From contig NZ_JAGQEE010000002.1 in the NCBI RefSeq assembly GCF_018304945.1, forward strand, positions 186,001 through 250,000: a stretch of 64,000 nucleotides of DNA, read 5' to 3'. Position 1 is the stretch's first letter. The number at the start of each line of letters is the position of its first letter. This document shows positions 17,823 to 26,465 of the stretch, piece after piece. Position numbers and translations under genes: made by a program. The notes under the pieces are model-generated. The model was not told the DNA's origin and did not search any database. It worked only from the letters and a program-made list of their open reading frames with translations. This DNA is from Collimonas humicola (GTDB lineage Bacteria > Pseudomonadota > Gammaproteobacteria > Burkholderiales > Burkholderiaceae_D).

Positions 17823-19475
17823 ATGAAAATTGTTTTTGCCTGGACAGAAAAATTCAGGACTTTCAAAAATACGGGAATAAATTTTTCTAGCACTGAAAAA
17901 TTTTCCTTCGACCCATTGAGCATGATCATTTCTAAAAAAGATTTGCCAGCTTTTCCAAAAAACTTTTTTGGAAAAGACATACTTGATGTCACTGGTATTG
18001 TTGGAAAGAACGGAGTGGGCAAGAGCAACGCGCTGGAATTAGTCTGCAGGCTTTTGAAAGGTCCTAAATTAGTTGAGACAGATTACTTGTTGATTGTCAA
18101 AGAAGGCCGACGCTTCTCCTGCTATTACTCATTTTCAGATAATCGCATCCCCGGCGCACCGAATCTGACAACCATCGATTTTCATCCCGTTGTCCAGAAA
18201 ATCAACCCGCTCAAAGTCGTGTATTTTTCAAACGTATTTGATGAGAGAGTTCATGAATTCGATAAAGACATCGCCGATATTTCCAATAACAGCCTCTACA
18301 GATTTCGCGGGATGGCTAGTTACCCGCAGCATTTACAATTCGGCAATCAGATAAGGTTTATCAACTCCAGCATATTCGCAGACCTTCAAATCGAAACGCC
18401 TTCAGAAATTCGAATCGATTTCAAAAGGAATCGTCGAGACGATTGGAGGGTTCGTCGGACTTTGGAAGATATATATTCCTTTGCAAGAGACGTTGATAAA
18501 AAAATTAGATCTCTGCCAGCTTCCGTACGTTTTGCAAATCTGCTCTCGTTGGAATGTCTTTTTCGTGTTCTTAGCGTCTACAACCGCGTTGCCCTATTCA
18601 CAAACAGCAGGGAACCCATTCCCTTCGACGATCTTATAACATCGGTAAAGAATTCTGCTAACGAAGATATCTCCGATTTGATTGTGAACTATCTGGCAGA
18701 GAAATTCGGCGATTGGGCACATAGGCCAGTTGAAGACAACATAGCTCAAGATGGCGTCAAACTGCTAGCGCTAATCACGTTTATCCGGAAAGTTAAGGCC
18801 AGCAGAATACCAATCGAAGAGCGAAAGGTCTCACCAGGAAAGTGGACATTTCTTGTTCCGTATAAGAGAAGTACCAGGGCCTTCATTCGCGCATTTATTG
18901 AAAATTGTGAAGAACTTGATTTGAATATCAGCTGGACTGGAATAAGTTCTGGACACAAGGCATATCTAAATCTCTTTTCCTCTCTCTACCGCGAGCTCAA
19001 AAGTGTGAAAATGCCCTTCTTACTTCTTTGTATTGATGAAGGCGATCTCTATCTACATCCTCAATGGCAAATCGAATTTTTCAGCAAATTGATGAAAGTA
19101 CTTCCTCAGCTCTATTCTGGGAAAATTCAGTTGCTGCTCACTTCTCATTCTCCGTTTTTACTGTCCGATCTTCCCAATAGAAACATCACGTCTTTAGGCA
19201 TCGATTCTGATGGGATCGTACAGTCTATTGATGGCATAGATTTGACAATTAAAACTTTCGGTGGAAATTTATACGACCTTTATGCCGAGCCACTTTTTCT
19301 TGGTTCCGCAAAGCGCGGACATTTCGCACAACAAAAAATCGATCAACTAATCGATGTTGTTAAGGGTACAGAAACAGTAAGCAAGACCAAGCGAATTGAG
19401 GTAATGAAGACCCTTGAGGTTCTCGGCGATGAATTGATCAGTTTTAGCTTAAAGAGAGTAATCGGCCATGATTAA
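17823..19475 (+). CDS. Septu-like ATPase (PtuA-like)
   Basis: A 550-aa ABC/SMC-type ATPase. Walker A is GIVGKNGVGKSNALELV (about 59-75), the signature-like segment is WTGISSGHKAYLNLFSSLY, Walker B is LLLCIDEGDLYLHPQW (about 400-415) and the switch region is LLLTSHSPFLLSD. The last 100 residues lack a TOPRIM domain, separating it from OLD nucleases. In Septu, PtuA forms a ring that controls the HNH nuclease PtuB and releases it on infection. The next gene encodes an HNH protein and overlaps this one by 8 bases, the Septu arrangement. A ribosome site (GGGGAATAGAGG) precedes the ATG. Confidence 0.78.
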   Translation: MKIVFAWTEKFRTFKNTGINFSSTEKFSFDPLSMIISKKDLPAFPKNFFGKDILDVTGIVGKNGVGKSNALELVCRLLKGPKLVETDYLLIVKEGRRFSCYYSFSDNRIPGAPNLTTIDFHPVVQKINPLKVVYFSNVFDERVHEFDKDIADISNNSLYRFRGMASYPQHLQFGNQIRFINSSIFADLQIETPSEIRIDFKRNRRDDWRVRRTLEDIYSFARDVDKKIRSLPASVRFANLLSLECLFRVLSVYNRVALFTNSREPIPFDDLITSVKNSANEDISDLIVNYLAEKFGDWAHRPVEDNIAQDGVKLLALITFIRKVKASRIPIEERKVSPGKWTFLVPYKRSTRAFIRAFIENCEELDLNISWTGISSGHKAYLNLFSSLYRELKSVKMPFLLLCIDEGDLYLHPQWQIEFFSKLMKVLPQLYSGKIQLLLTSHSPFLLSDLPNRNITSLGIDSDGIVQSIDGIDLTIKTFGGNLYDLYAEPLFLGSAKRGHFAQQKIDQLIDVVKGTETVSKTKRIEVMKTLEVLGDELISFSLKRVIGHD

Positions 19476-20511
19476 GCTTCAGACCTTTCTCAAGATAACT
19501 GATAAAGAATTACATGATGTCGCGACTGCGCAATGGAACTGTCTAAATGTGAGAAATAAGTCAGGAAAAAAGGAGTACCGAGGAAGCTCTTTGATAAAAA
19601 AAGTTGAAGCAGCAAAACTTGAGATTTCGCAGCCAGCCTATCAAGATAAGTACAAGGAGGCTGGAAAGCGCCATCAAAAATTTATCGAATACCTATCCGA
19701 CGAGAAAAATCTCAGAGAGCTGATTATTGCGAAGCCTGCGGAATTGAAAGCAAGAGCGGATAAGATTTTCAACATCTTAAACCACGACGATATCTATACC
19801 AGCAGTAAGGGAGTTGATAGTCAAACCGAATTCGGAAAATTTTTGATAGAGAAAATTTTCGACTATTCGGCGTACCGCAGTGGTGCCCCTTTCATTAAAA
19901 TTTATCTAACGCAGCTGAAACTTAAGTCGCTTACGTGCCCCTATTGCAATTTCGTTCCACTGGAAATGACAGCATGGAAGGACGTGCAGGGAGATAAACA
20001 AAAGGCGTACTTGGATCTGGATCATTTTTATTCAAAGTGTAGATTTCCGTTCTTTGCGCTTTCCTTCTACAACCTAATACCGTGCTGCCACTATTGCAAT
20101 GCCACAGCCAAAGGTACCAAGCTTTTTGACGTTGACTCGCACATCCACCCATATCATCAGGACTTCGATGATCACTACATCTTCGACTTTGACCTCGATT
20201 TTTGGAAAAGCGACGGCGAAGCAAAGGTCAACTTGAACACAAAGAAAGGTGGCAGACCTGATAAGTTGGCGCATGATCTCTCTCTGCACCCTAGATTGAC
20301 TAACGATCTCAAAGAAACGGTAAATCTAGTCGCTGGATATCATAAGTATGCGAACGCACAAATCACTGCAAGAGAAAAGGAGATTCTATTTGACCTGATA
20401 GGCGCGACAGTGCCATTCAAGAAATGCGAGATATTGGGTTATCAAAAGGGAAAACTCAATAGAGATGTTCTGAAAAGCATAGATGCGTTTGGGATCTTGA
20501 ATATTGCGTAA
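19468..20511 (+). CDS. HNH endonuclease (PtuB-like) of the Septu-like pair
   Basis: A 347-aa protein with a zinc-bound HNH domain: TCPYCNF (about 156-162), YLDLDHFYSKCRFPFFALSF (catalytic His near 185), and YNLIPCCHYCNATAKG. The N-terminal 140 residues are charged and helical (QPAYQDKYKEAGKRHQKFIE). Its ATG sits inside the end of the ATPase gene (ATGATTAA), so the two are co-translated. In Septu this nuclease degrades DNA once released by the ATPase. At 347 aa it is longer than the smallest PtuB proteins, so it could belong to a related ATPase-HNH type rather than canonical Septu. Confidence 0.78.
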   Translation: MIKLQTFLKITDKELHDVATAQWNCLNVRNKSGKKEYRGSSLIKKVEAAKLEISQPAYQDKYKEAGKRHQKFIEYLSDEKNLRELIIAKPAELKARADKIFNILNHDDIYTSSKGVDSQTEFGKFLIEKIFDYSAYRSGAPFIKIYLTQLKLKSLTCPYCNFVPLEMTAWKDVQGDKQKAYLDLDHFYSKCRFPFFALSFYNLIPCCHYCNATAKGTKLFDVDSHIHPYHQDFDDHYIFDFDLDFWKSDGEAKVNLNTKKGGRPDKLAHDLSLHPRLTNDLKETVNLVAGYHKYANAQITAREKEILFDLIGATVPFKKCEILGYQKGKLNRDVLKSIDAFGILNIA

Positions 20512-20733
20512 GCTGTGAACTACCTGCCAGCTTCCCTAAGCATAACTGCAGCCGCCGACGCACTGCTAGCGAACAGCGTAATTTCTGCGCTGTCGTTGAC
20601 GAAACTGGTTCAGCAGCCATTATTGTGTGTTGCATCCACCGGTTGAATCCACAGCCACGAGCGGTCATTCGACACCGGCCGCTGAATGGTCGACAATTTG
20701 CAACGAGGCGCTGACTGAAGCCCTGACAAAACA

Positions 20734-22341
20734 ATGAAACCGCTGAATGATGATAATAAAAATGCGCTTCAGGCTTTGACTACAGAAGCGGACGCAGCGA
20801 AGCGTGAACTGGAATCCATCATGCGTGGCATCGCCGACGCAAGGCGCATCTTCGCCCGGAATCCTTCGGACGAATCCAGACGGAAGATGGAAGAACAAGA
20901 AAAAGAAGGCTCAGCTGCCAACGATCGTTTTAATAAAATCGTGGAAAGCATGGCAACTTTGCTCGAGCTGACGGAAGAGGAGCTCGAAGCGACCGATGCC
21001 ACAGAAACGTCAGGTGATGACCCTCCCCGGTACCACCGCGAACAATTGACCGCTGACCAAGTAGCCCCCACAGGCGAGGACGTCGGTGTTCTGCTCGCGC
21101 GTTCGTTCGACAGGCTGCTCAGGTTGATACCGAAGTCCACATTGAGCGAATACCAGGCCTCGGAATTGGATGCGCCTTGGCTCAAGGGAACGAACGGTCT
21201 CATATCCATCGTCAAAGGAGTTGCCCCGGAAAGCGAATATCCGCAGAAACACCGCTTTGCGCAGTGCGTCGGCGAGAGCCGTGCCTGGCTCATGAATGCC
21301 CCCGGATACGATATGTTCGCCGGCGCCAGTTTGATACCGCAGATTGCTCGATTGGCCGAACGACTCGATGTGCTATTGGAGATTCCAGGTGCTAAGAAGC
21401 GTGTCCGATCGCTCTGGCAGGGCTCCTCCAGGGACGTGGATTCGACAATGTTCGAATTGCTAGTCGCCGCCGGATGTGCGGCCAAAGGTCGGTCGGTGGA
21501 GTTCCTAGAACCGAGCGGCGAGAAGACACCCGACTTGCGGTGCCACGATCCTTACCCTCTTGTCATCGAATGCAAGCGCAAACGGGTCCTCACGGAATAT
21601 GAGCTCATCGAAGAGCGCGCTATGCGGGAACTATTTGGCAAGCTGGATGCCCGGGCAAGAGAGGCAGGGATGTGGGGAACGTTTTCGCTACATCTGTCGG
21701 TCGAGTCGCGGGCGGCTCCGGTCGATGAAATTATCACCTGTTTATTGCAAATGCGTTTCGCCAGCGATAGCAACGGGAGAGCAATCTATTCATGGGGAAC
21801 TGCGACCTATACGGAATCAGATCGGCTGGTGAATATTGGGTGTCAAACGCGCATGTATTCACCGATGATGCTCAACGCAGTCTTTGATTGGAATTCTGAC
21901 CTTGCAGAATGGGATGGTCTTGTCTGCCGTGTCGGAAACTATGAGGAATCAGTAGTGGACATGGCCGAAGAGCCAGTCGGGCTTTTGTGGACCAACAGCA
22001 GTGAGCAGGCGATCAAGAAGCGTTCGTGGGGCCCGATGTCTACGCTAAGGGAAGCCATCGAGCAGATCCCGCCAGGAGAATTTGGTATTCCCTATGTCGC
22101 CTACCAAGAGGGAGCCCGCAGTGCGATCGCCGACATGCGAACATTCAACTTCGCTGAGTGGTTGAAGGAGTCCAGCCATCCAGCGAATATACGCGTGCCT
22201 TTCGCGCGAATCTTCAGGTTATATCCCCGGCCGCTCGAACACGGTGCACCCGATTTCATAGAGAGCTCGATGAACTTCATTCCCGACTATGGGGATAATA
22301 TACTCCCGGGACTGTTTCCGTCGACCGTCATCGTCCATTAA
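20734..22341 (+). CDS. PD-(D/E)XK nuclease-like protein paired with ATPase-TOPRIM
   Basis: A 535-aa protein. Residues 1-85 are a charged coiled coil (TEADAAKRELESIMRGIADA and following). The centre carries a PD-(D/E)XK core: FELLVAAGCAAKGRSVEFLE, then SGEKTPDLRCHD (Asp near 266) and LVIECKRKR (Glu-Cys-Lys near 278-280). The C-terminal third is rich in aromatic residues without a known motif. I do not recognise the full-length family. It lies 78 bases before a fused ATPase-TOPRIM gene on the same strand, and the pair is a strong candidate for a two-gene defence system in which this protein would be a nuclease or DNA-binding partner. Confidence 0.7.
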   Translation: MKPLNDDNKNALQALTTEADAAKRELESIMRGIADARRIFARNPSDESRRKMEEQEKEGSAANDRFNKIVESMATLLELTEEELEATDATETSGDDPPRYHREQLTADQVAPTGEDVGVLLARSFDRLLRLIPKSTLSEYQASELDAPWLKGTNGLISIVKGVAPESEYPQKHRFAQCVGESRAWLMNAPGYDMFAGASLIPQIARLAERLDVLLEIPGAKKRVRSLWQGSSRDVDSTMFELLVAAGCAAKGRSVEFLEPSGEKTPDLRCHDPYPLVIECKRKRVLTEYELIEERAMRELFGKLDARAREAGMWGTFSLHLSVESRAAPVDEIITCLLQMRFASDSNGRAIYSWGTATYTESDRLVNIGCQTRMYSPMMLNAVFDWNSDLAEWDGLVCRVGNYEESVVDMAEEPVGLLWTNSSEQAIKKRSWGPMSTLREAIEQIPPGEFGIPYVAYQEGARSAIADMRTFNFAEWLKESSHPANIRVPFARIFRLYPRPLEHGAPDFIESSMNFIPDYGDNILPGLFPSTVIVH

Positions 22342-22419
22342 CGTACTCCCGCTACCGCAGGCTTGCTGCTATGTCTGCTTTGTAGAATGCCACAACCGCC
22401 ACGCGACATAGAGATAAAT

Positions 22420-24228
22420 ATGATTACATCAGTATCGTACCGAATACTTGGAAAACATGGCTCTATTGAAGATATGAGCTGGGATAATGTCCCACCATTA
22501 TCCATCGTTACTGGCGAAAATGGCGCGGGGAAAACGCAACTGCTGGAGGTCTTGGCAGCAGGTTACGGGCAGAGCATCTTCGGGACGCTGGGAATGCGAA
22601 ATAAACTTATGGGCACCGCTTTGGAAATTGACGGCAAGAGGTATATGGGAGGCAATGCATTCTACGCCGATGCATCATGGATACCGTCCGATTGGGGCTC
22701 AGCAAGCATAGAAATAATTTCTGCCGAAGCTCATCGTCTCTATGATGTGCCTGCGACAAATGCATTTTCGACGTTTCTGGATGACCCGCTCTATATAGAT
22801 TGGGAGGAAATCACTACTAGCGTAGATGACAACGTGACTACATCCCAGATCATCCGCCCCGGCTGGGACAAATTTGAGTCCCGACTCACGCCAGCTCGCC
22901 TTGCACAAGGTACGAGTAACCAAAACAACCTAGCGTTCCTTTTTCTCAGTTATGAGGTATTGCGGGCTGCGGCGAAAGACAGAGCTGCTAGGAATTCCGA
23001 AGATACAATGGGCGTAATCGAACAACTCGGCGACCCACCTTGGGAAACGTTTAATACATTCTGCAAGGAGGCCGACGTAGGTTTTGAGATTGTTGCACCA
23101 TCAATAGAACGCCCAACTATCCTTGCTCGTCCGACACCGCCATACCAACTACAGCTTCGAGACATCAAACGAGGAACGGTAGTGCCAGTCTCCGAAGCCT
23201 CGTCAGGTGAACGCATCATGCTTTCAATTGTTGCCTGGCGATACTTGGCAGAAACCTGGAAAAAGAGTTACGACGTGATCATTCTTGACGAGCCAGACGC
23301 CCATCTACACCCTTCATTAGTCAGAAAATTTCTCAGCGTTCTCCAAAGCGTATTGGTCGAACGCCATGGAGCCCGAGTAATCATCACGACTCATTCTCCA
23401 TCGACGGTAGCGCTCGCTCCCAAAGGCTCAGTATTTGAGCTGCAACGGCACGGTACACCTCGAATCGTGCCAGTAAAAAACTCAGCTGAGGTGGTAGCCA
23501 AACTCACAGGCGGGCTGGTCGCAGTGGATACAGCCACGCGGTTTATTGTCCTTGAAGGACCTTCCGATCCACCGTTTTATAGGGGACTCTGGACTCTGAT
23601 GGTGGAAGCGGGATTGACTAGCTTCCCAGGTGTATCGTTCTCAGTTAGAGACGGCTGTTCAAAAGTGAAAGAGACCGTACGGTTTCTTCGCGCATGGGAT
23701 TTCGAACGCTTCTACGGAATATTAGATCGAGACGCATCACCAAATCAAAACATGCCGGAAGAAGGCATCTTTGTCCATAGTAGAAACGGTATCGAGAATT
23801 ATGTATTCGATCCTTTAAATATATGGCTTTGCTTATGGCTTGAGCGCTCTCAATTCCACGCGCAGCTCTACCAAATCCCTTCACTTCGACAAGGCAACGG
23901 CTCCCGACTAAAGGAAGAGAAGCCATCAGAACTCCAGCTCGTCGTGGATTCGGTGTGGAACAAAATTCTTGCAAGTTCCCCGGAGATCGAACCTCATTTA
24001 ACAGATCTTGTTCCGGTGTATTTTAAGGGTGGTCTCCAACTGCAATATCCACGATGGTTCCTTGAATGCGACGACCACTCTCTCGCAGCAAGTGTTCGGC
24101 AAGCTTTTTCCCCATATCCGTTTCCACCGAACGACTTACATCAAAGTTATATGACGCTCAATCTCATACCCCAAGAATTTTGGGATATCTTCTCGAAAAT
24201 CGCAAAGCCTCTGCCTGACAAGGAATAG
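22420..24228 (+). CDS. Fused ABC-type ATPase and TOPRIM (DUF4435-like) protein, PARIS/OLD-like
   Basis: A 602-aa protein. ATPase part: Walker A IVTGENGAGKTQLLEVLAAG (about 28-47), signature-like SEASSGERIMLSIV, Walker B VIILDEPDAHLHP (about 286-298) and switch VIITTHSPSTVAL. C-terminal part from about 370: FIVLEGPSDPPFYRGL (TOPRIM Glu), VRDGCSKVKETV, GILDRDASPN (acidic pair) and RNGIENYVFDPLNIW. That last set matches my memory of DUF4435, the TOPRIM partner AriB of the PARIS system, here fused to an AriA-like ATPase. The start at 22420 is chosen over the earlier frame start at 22363, as the upstream 19 residues look non-coding. PARIS senses phage anti-restriction proteins; the extra upstream nuclease-like gene is not part of known PARIS. 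Confidence 0.75.
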   Translation: MITSVSYRILGKHGSIEDMSWDNVPPLSIVTGENGAGKTQLLEVLAAGYGQSIFGTLGMRNKLMGTALEIDGKRYMGGNAFYADASWIPSDWGSASIEIISAEAHRLYDVPATNAFSTFLDDPLYIDWEEITTSVDDNVTTSQIIRPGWDKFESRLTPARLAQGTSNQNNLAFLFLSYEVLRAAAKDRAARNSEDTMGVIEQLGDPPWETFNTFCKEADVGFEIVAPSIERPTILARPTPPYQLQLRDIKRGTVVPVSEASSGERIMLSIVAWRYLAETWKKSYDVIILDEPDAHLHPSLVRKFLSVLQSVLVERHGARVIITTHSPSTVALAPKGSVFELQRHGTPRIVPVKNSAEVVAKLTGGLVAVDTATRFIVLEGPSDPPFYRGLWTLMVEAGLTSFPGVSFSVRDGCSKVKETVRFLRAWDFERFYGILDRDASPNQNMPEEGIFVHSRNGIENYVFDPLNIWLCLWLERSQFHAQLYQIPSLRQGNGSRLKEEKPSELQLVVDSVWNKILASSPEIEPHLTDLVPVYFKGGLQLQYPRWFLECDDHSLAASVRQAFSPYPFPPNDLHQSYMTLNLIPQEFWDIFSKIAKPLPDKE

Positions 24229-24301
24229 TGACTCGTATGCTGAATATGAATCTTGTTTCAGCGCATTTCACATAGTCAATATTGTAGTTTGGGGTAGTGA
24301 A

Positions 24302-24600
24302 TGCAATGCACAGCAAAGTTTCTACAGCAACGTTGACGAGGCCGCCCGAGCCGATGTTTCAAGCCCTATTTCTTCGATCTGCGCTTGGACCATTTCAACC
24401 GCGACGACGACATGATGTGGGAGGGAACGGTGCGGGACGAAGACGAGATTCGCGCCGCGCTAGCCACATGGCAGGAACTCATCAAAGGTGCCGAGATCGT
24501 CACTGTTTCGCGTTCATTGGGGTATTCCGGAACGGAGCAGCAGACGCGTCAGCTGGTCAATATTGTCCTGCCGACGCTTTTGAGAATCCTTGCGTAGAGA
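24302..24600 (+). pseudogene. Remnant of an unknown gene, frameshifted
   Basis: One frame reads NAQQSFYSNVDEAARAD up to about 24355, and a second frame continues FKPYFFDLRLDHFNRDDDMM to the stop after 24597 (ending VNIVLPTLLRILA). Both halves look coding, with GC-rich third positions like the backbone rather than the island, so a frameshift has broken one small gene and the 5' end is missing. Function unknown. Confidence 0.45.
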
Positions 24601-24785
24601 ACATGGCCATACACGATATAAATCTCAAGCTGGTAAGTCACTCTCTACCGGTTGATCGTTAAATACAATTTGCTCGCTCGCTTTTTTACTCGGACAGGCT
24701 CACTACAGCAATGCTTGCACCCGGACGGTCCGTATACGGCGTCGGAGAGGTTCGAATGTTTTGGCGAACGATAATTTTCGCCGGC

Positions 24786-25028
24786 TCACTGCTTAAAAAG
24801 ATCTATGGGATCGACGCTCAATGCGATGGCCAATTTTTCTATATTGTCCAAAGAGATGTTCCCCACCCCCCTTTCAATTTGACTGACATACGTTCGATGG
24901 AAGCCCGCCAGTTCAGCAAGGTATTCCTGAGAAATGCCTTGAGAATTACGTAGGTTTTTGAGGTTTTTCGCAAACCTGCTGCGCAATGATTCTGATTTCG
25001 ATGTAGTCATATTGCGACTAGATTCCAT
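24786..25028 (-). CDS. XRE-family helix-turn-helix regulator
   Basis: An 80-aa Cro/C1-type DNA-binding protein: RFAKNLKNLRNSQGISQEYL then AELAGFHRTYVSQIERG and LEKLAIAL-type helices, ending DPIDLFKQ. I start at the ATG at 25028; another ATG at 25010 is possible. Four repeats with a 15-base period lie immediately upstream (25041-25095), so the gene very likely regulates itself, in the style of controller proteins of restriction systems. It is divergent from the membrane-protein gene at 25191, which may share control. Confidence 0.85.
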   Translation of the reverse strand: MESSRNMTTSKSESLRSRFAKNLKNLRNSQGISQEYLAELAGFHRTYVSQIERGVGNISLDNIEKLAIALSVDPIDLFKQ

Positions 25029-25040
25029 CACTACTGCAAG

Positions 25041-25095
25041 TAAATCTACAGCGCATATATCTACCGTATTTACATATACTGCCTTTATATCTACA
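25041..25095 (-). promoter_or_regulatory. Four operator-like repeats with 15-bp period, upstream of XRE gene
   Basis: On the plus strand the repeats read TAAATCTACA (25041), TATATCTACC (25056), TACATATACT (25071) and TATATCTACA (25086), each exactly 15 bases from the next with 5-base spacers. They end 13 bases before the XRE start codon and are its probable binding sites. Confidence 0.65.
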
Positions 25096-25190
25096 ATGAG
25101 CTTTCGCAAAACTCTGACGACACCTATTCTCGCGCTCAACAAAAACGAATCTCAAAAAATCTACACCTTTCCCACATAAAGGAAATGAGG

Positions 25191-25817
25191 ATGTTCAATG
25201 CATTGCGCCGTAAAGTGGCACCGACGCTCTTTGGAAAAATTCTGACCAATAAAATTGTTGGAAAAATCTGCGCCCTATCGCCTTACAAAGAATTCGAGCA
25301 CGCCGTTACATACGAATCCATCACGCTGATTGTTGCTGCTCAAGAGGGTGCTTCTGATGAACTTCAGCTGCGCAATGTGCATATGCGCAGCGAAGGCAGC
25401 GCATTAATTCAGTCGCTTATCGGTCAAAAAGTTGAATTGGCGATTGTCGAAAGTTTGACACTTAAACCTGTCACGGCCCTGTGCGCTATCAAACAAGAAA
25501 ACGGCCGGATTGAAAGCTTTCCAATTCGCGGGATCAAGTACTCGGCAATCAAAAATTCAAATGACTTTTTTATGCCATTGCTCGTGAACTGGACATTGGC
25601 GTCGCTCGCAATAGGCGCCATCGCATCAATCGTTTTCGTTGGATTTTGCATCTTGTGGGCTGGACTATTCAAGTCTCGCTTTAATTTGGACGGAGCATTC
25701 AGTGTCATTTGGTGCGGCTCGTTTATATTTTCTGGCTATGTAGCCTATAGCGAACTGCTTGGTTTTCCACTCAAGCTGCATCGGCAGATAATGAATGCTG
25801 CTGAGATATTAAAATGA
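25191..25817 (+). CDS. Hypothetical membrane protein
   Basis: A 208-aa protein with two predicted membrane helices near the C-terminus (LVNWTLASLAIGAIASIVFV and GAFSVIWCGSFIFSGYVAY) and a soluble N-terminal region of about 130 residues with beta-strand pattern (YESITLIVAAQEG, KVELAIVESLTL). I take the ATG at 25191, seven bases after AAAGGA, rather than the ATG at 25185. It is divergent from the XRE gene. Family not recognised; a membrane effector is possible but unsupported. Confidence 0.6.
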   Translation: MFNALRRKVAPTLFGKILTNKIVGKICALSPYKEFEHAVTYESITLIVAAQEGASDELQLRNVHMRSEGSALIQSLIGQKVELAIVESLTLKPVTALCAIKQENGRIESFPIRGIKYSAIKNSNDFFMPLLVNWTLASLAIGAIASIVFVGFCILWAGLFKSRFNLDGAFSVIWCGSFIFSGYVAYSELLGFPLKLHRQIMNAAEILK

Positions 25818-25921
25818 TGTTCGCCAAAGGAACCGTCTGCAATACGCGAAGAACAATAAGCTGCTTCCTGCAACAAGTTGCGATACATGGTGGAGTCCTT
25901 TTCCTTTTGCTTCCTGGAGCG

Positions 25922-26191
25922 TCAAGGCAGCGTTATACCGATCAACACTGCCGCCGCCTTAAGTCCGTCATAGGCTGGTTTGAGATTCGCTACAACTCCA
26001 ATCGCGCTACCGATCATTGGGAGGAAAGAGGTGAGCTTGGTAAGATTTGGATTCTCCTTGGCCAACTCGGCCTTTCCATCTTCCACCAATTCGAGAATCT
26101 CAGCCTTGTTCTGACCAGGTATGACCGAACCAATTTTTAAGATTACCGCCGCCAGGCGTCCCGATGTGGAAGCGACTGGTCCCGCTTCCAA
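25922..26191 (-). CDS. Small hypothetical protein (89 aa)
   Basis: A short protein with a helical, Ala/Leu-rich C-terminus: AEILELVEDGKAELAKENP followed by LPMIGSAIGVVANLKPAYDG and LKAAAVLIGITLP. The latter pattern occurs at the ends of many small proteobacterial proteins of unknown role. It starts at a TTG with no ribosome site and overlaps the preceding gene by 92 bases in another frame, so either its start is further inside, it is translationally coupled, or a frameshift has altered the region. Confidence 0.45.
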   Translation of the reverse strand: MEAGPVASTSGRLAAVILKIGSVIPGQNKAEILELVEDGKAELAKENPNLTKLTSFLPMIGSAIGVVANLKPAYDGLKAAAVLIGITLP

Positions 26192-26375
26192 TATGGTAAG
26201 GGCCGAATCTGACGACGCGATCCATCTTACTTAGCCGCATGACCTCATATTCCGGCCGCTCGTACCGCCTGACGGCATCTTCTTCGGTCATGGGCCAGCG
26301 CGTTTTGCCCCACTTCTTGCTGATCGGATCGAGGTAACGAATAAAATACATCGAAATGATGTGTTCGGCCTCCAT
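26100..26375 (-). CDS. Small hypothetical protein (91 aa)
   Basis: Starts at the ATG at 26375, preceded by GGAGAGG. The sequence begins MEAEHIISMYFIRYLDPISK and contains KWGKTRWPMTEEDAVRRYER, a pattern I associate with short uncharacterised proteins in Burkholderiales that describe mismatch-like beta-strand/helix folds. No motif suggests a function. It is divergent from the gene at 26466, and the LexA-type box between them could control both. Confidence 0.55.
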   Translation of the reverse strand: MEAEHIISMYFIRYLDPISKKWGKTRWPMTEEDAVRRYERPEYEVMRLSKMDRVVRFGPYHIGSGTSRFHIGTPGGGNLKNWFGHTWSEQG

Positions 26376-26422
26376 AGCGCCCTCTCCAATTCCGGCTTTT
26401 GCATAGCACCGGTAAACATATA

Positions 26423-26442
26423 TACTGTATATACATACAGTA
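26423..26442. promoter_or_regulatory. LexA-type SOS box
   Basis: The 20 bases contain CTG at 26425-26427 and CAG at 26438-26440 separated by ten A/T-rich bases (TATATACATA), with flanking TA on both sides. This is the CTG-N10-CAG palindrome bound by LexA in enterobacteria and betaproteobacteria, close to the E. coli consensus. It lies 23 bases before the start of the 102-aa gene and 48 bases from the divergent 91-aa gene. Confidence 0.75.
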
Positions 26443-26465
26443 TATTTCAAATTTTGGAGAACACC

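Noticed and set aside
17385-20511. Retron with ATPase/HNH effector
   Set aside because: No reverse transcriptase gene and no msr/msd-like inverted repeats near the Septu-like pair.
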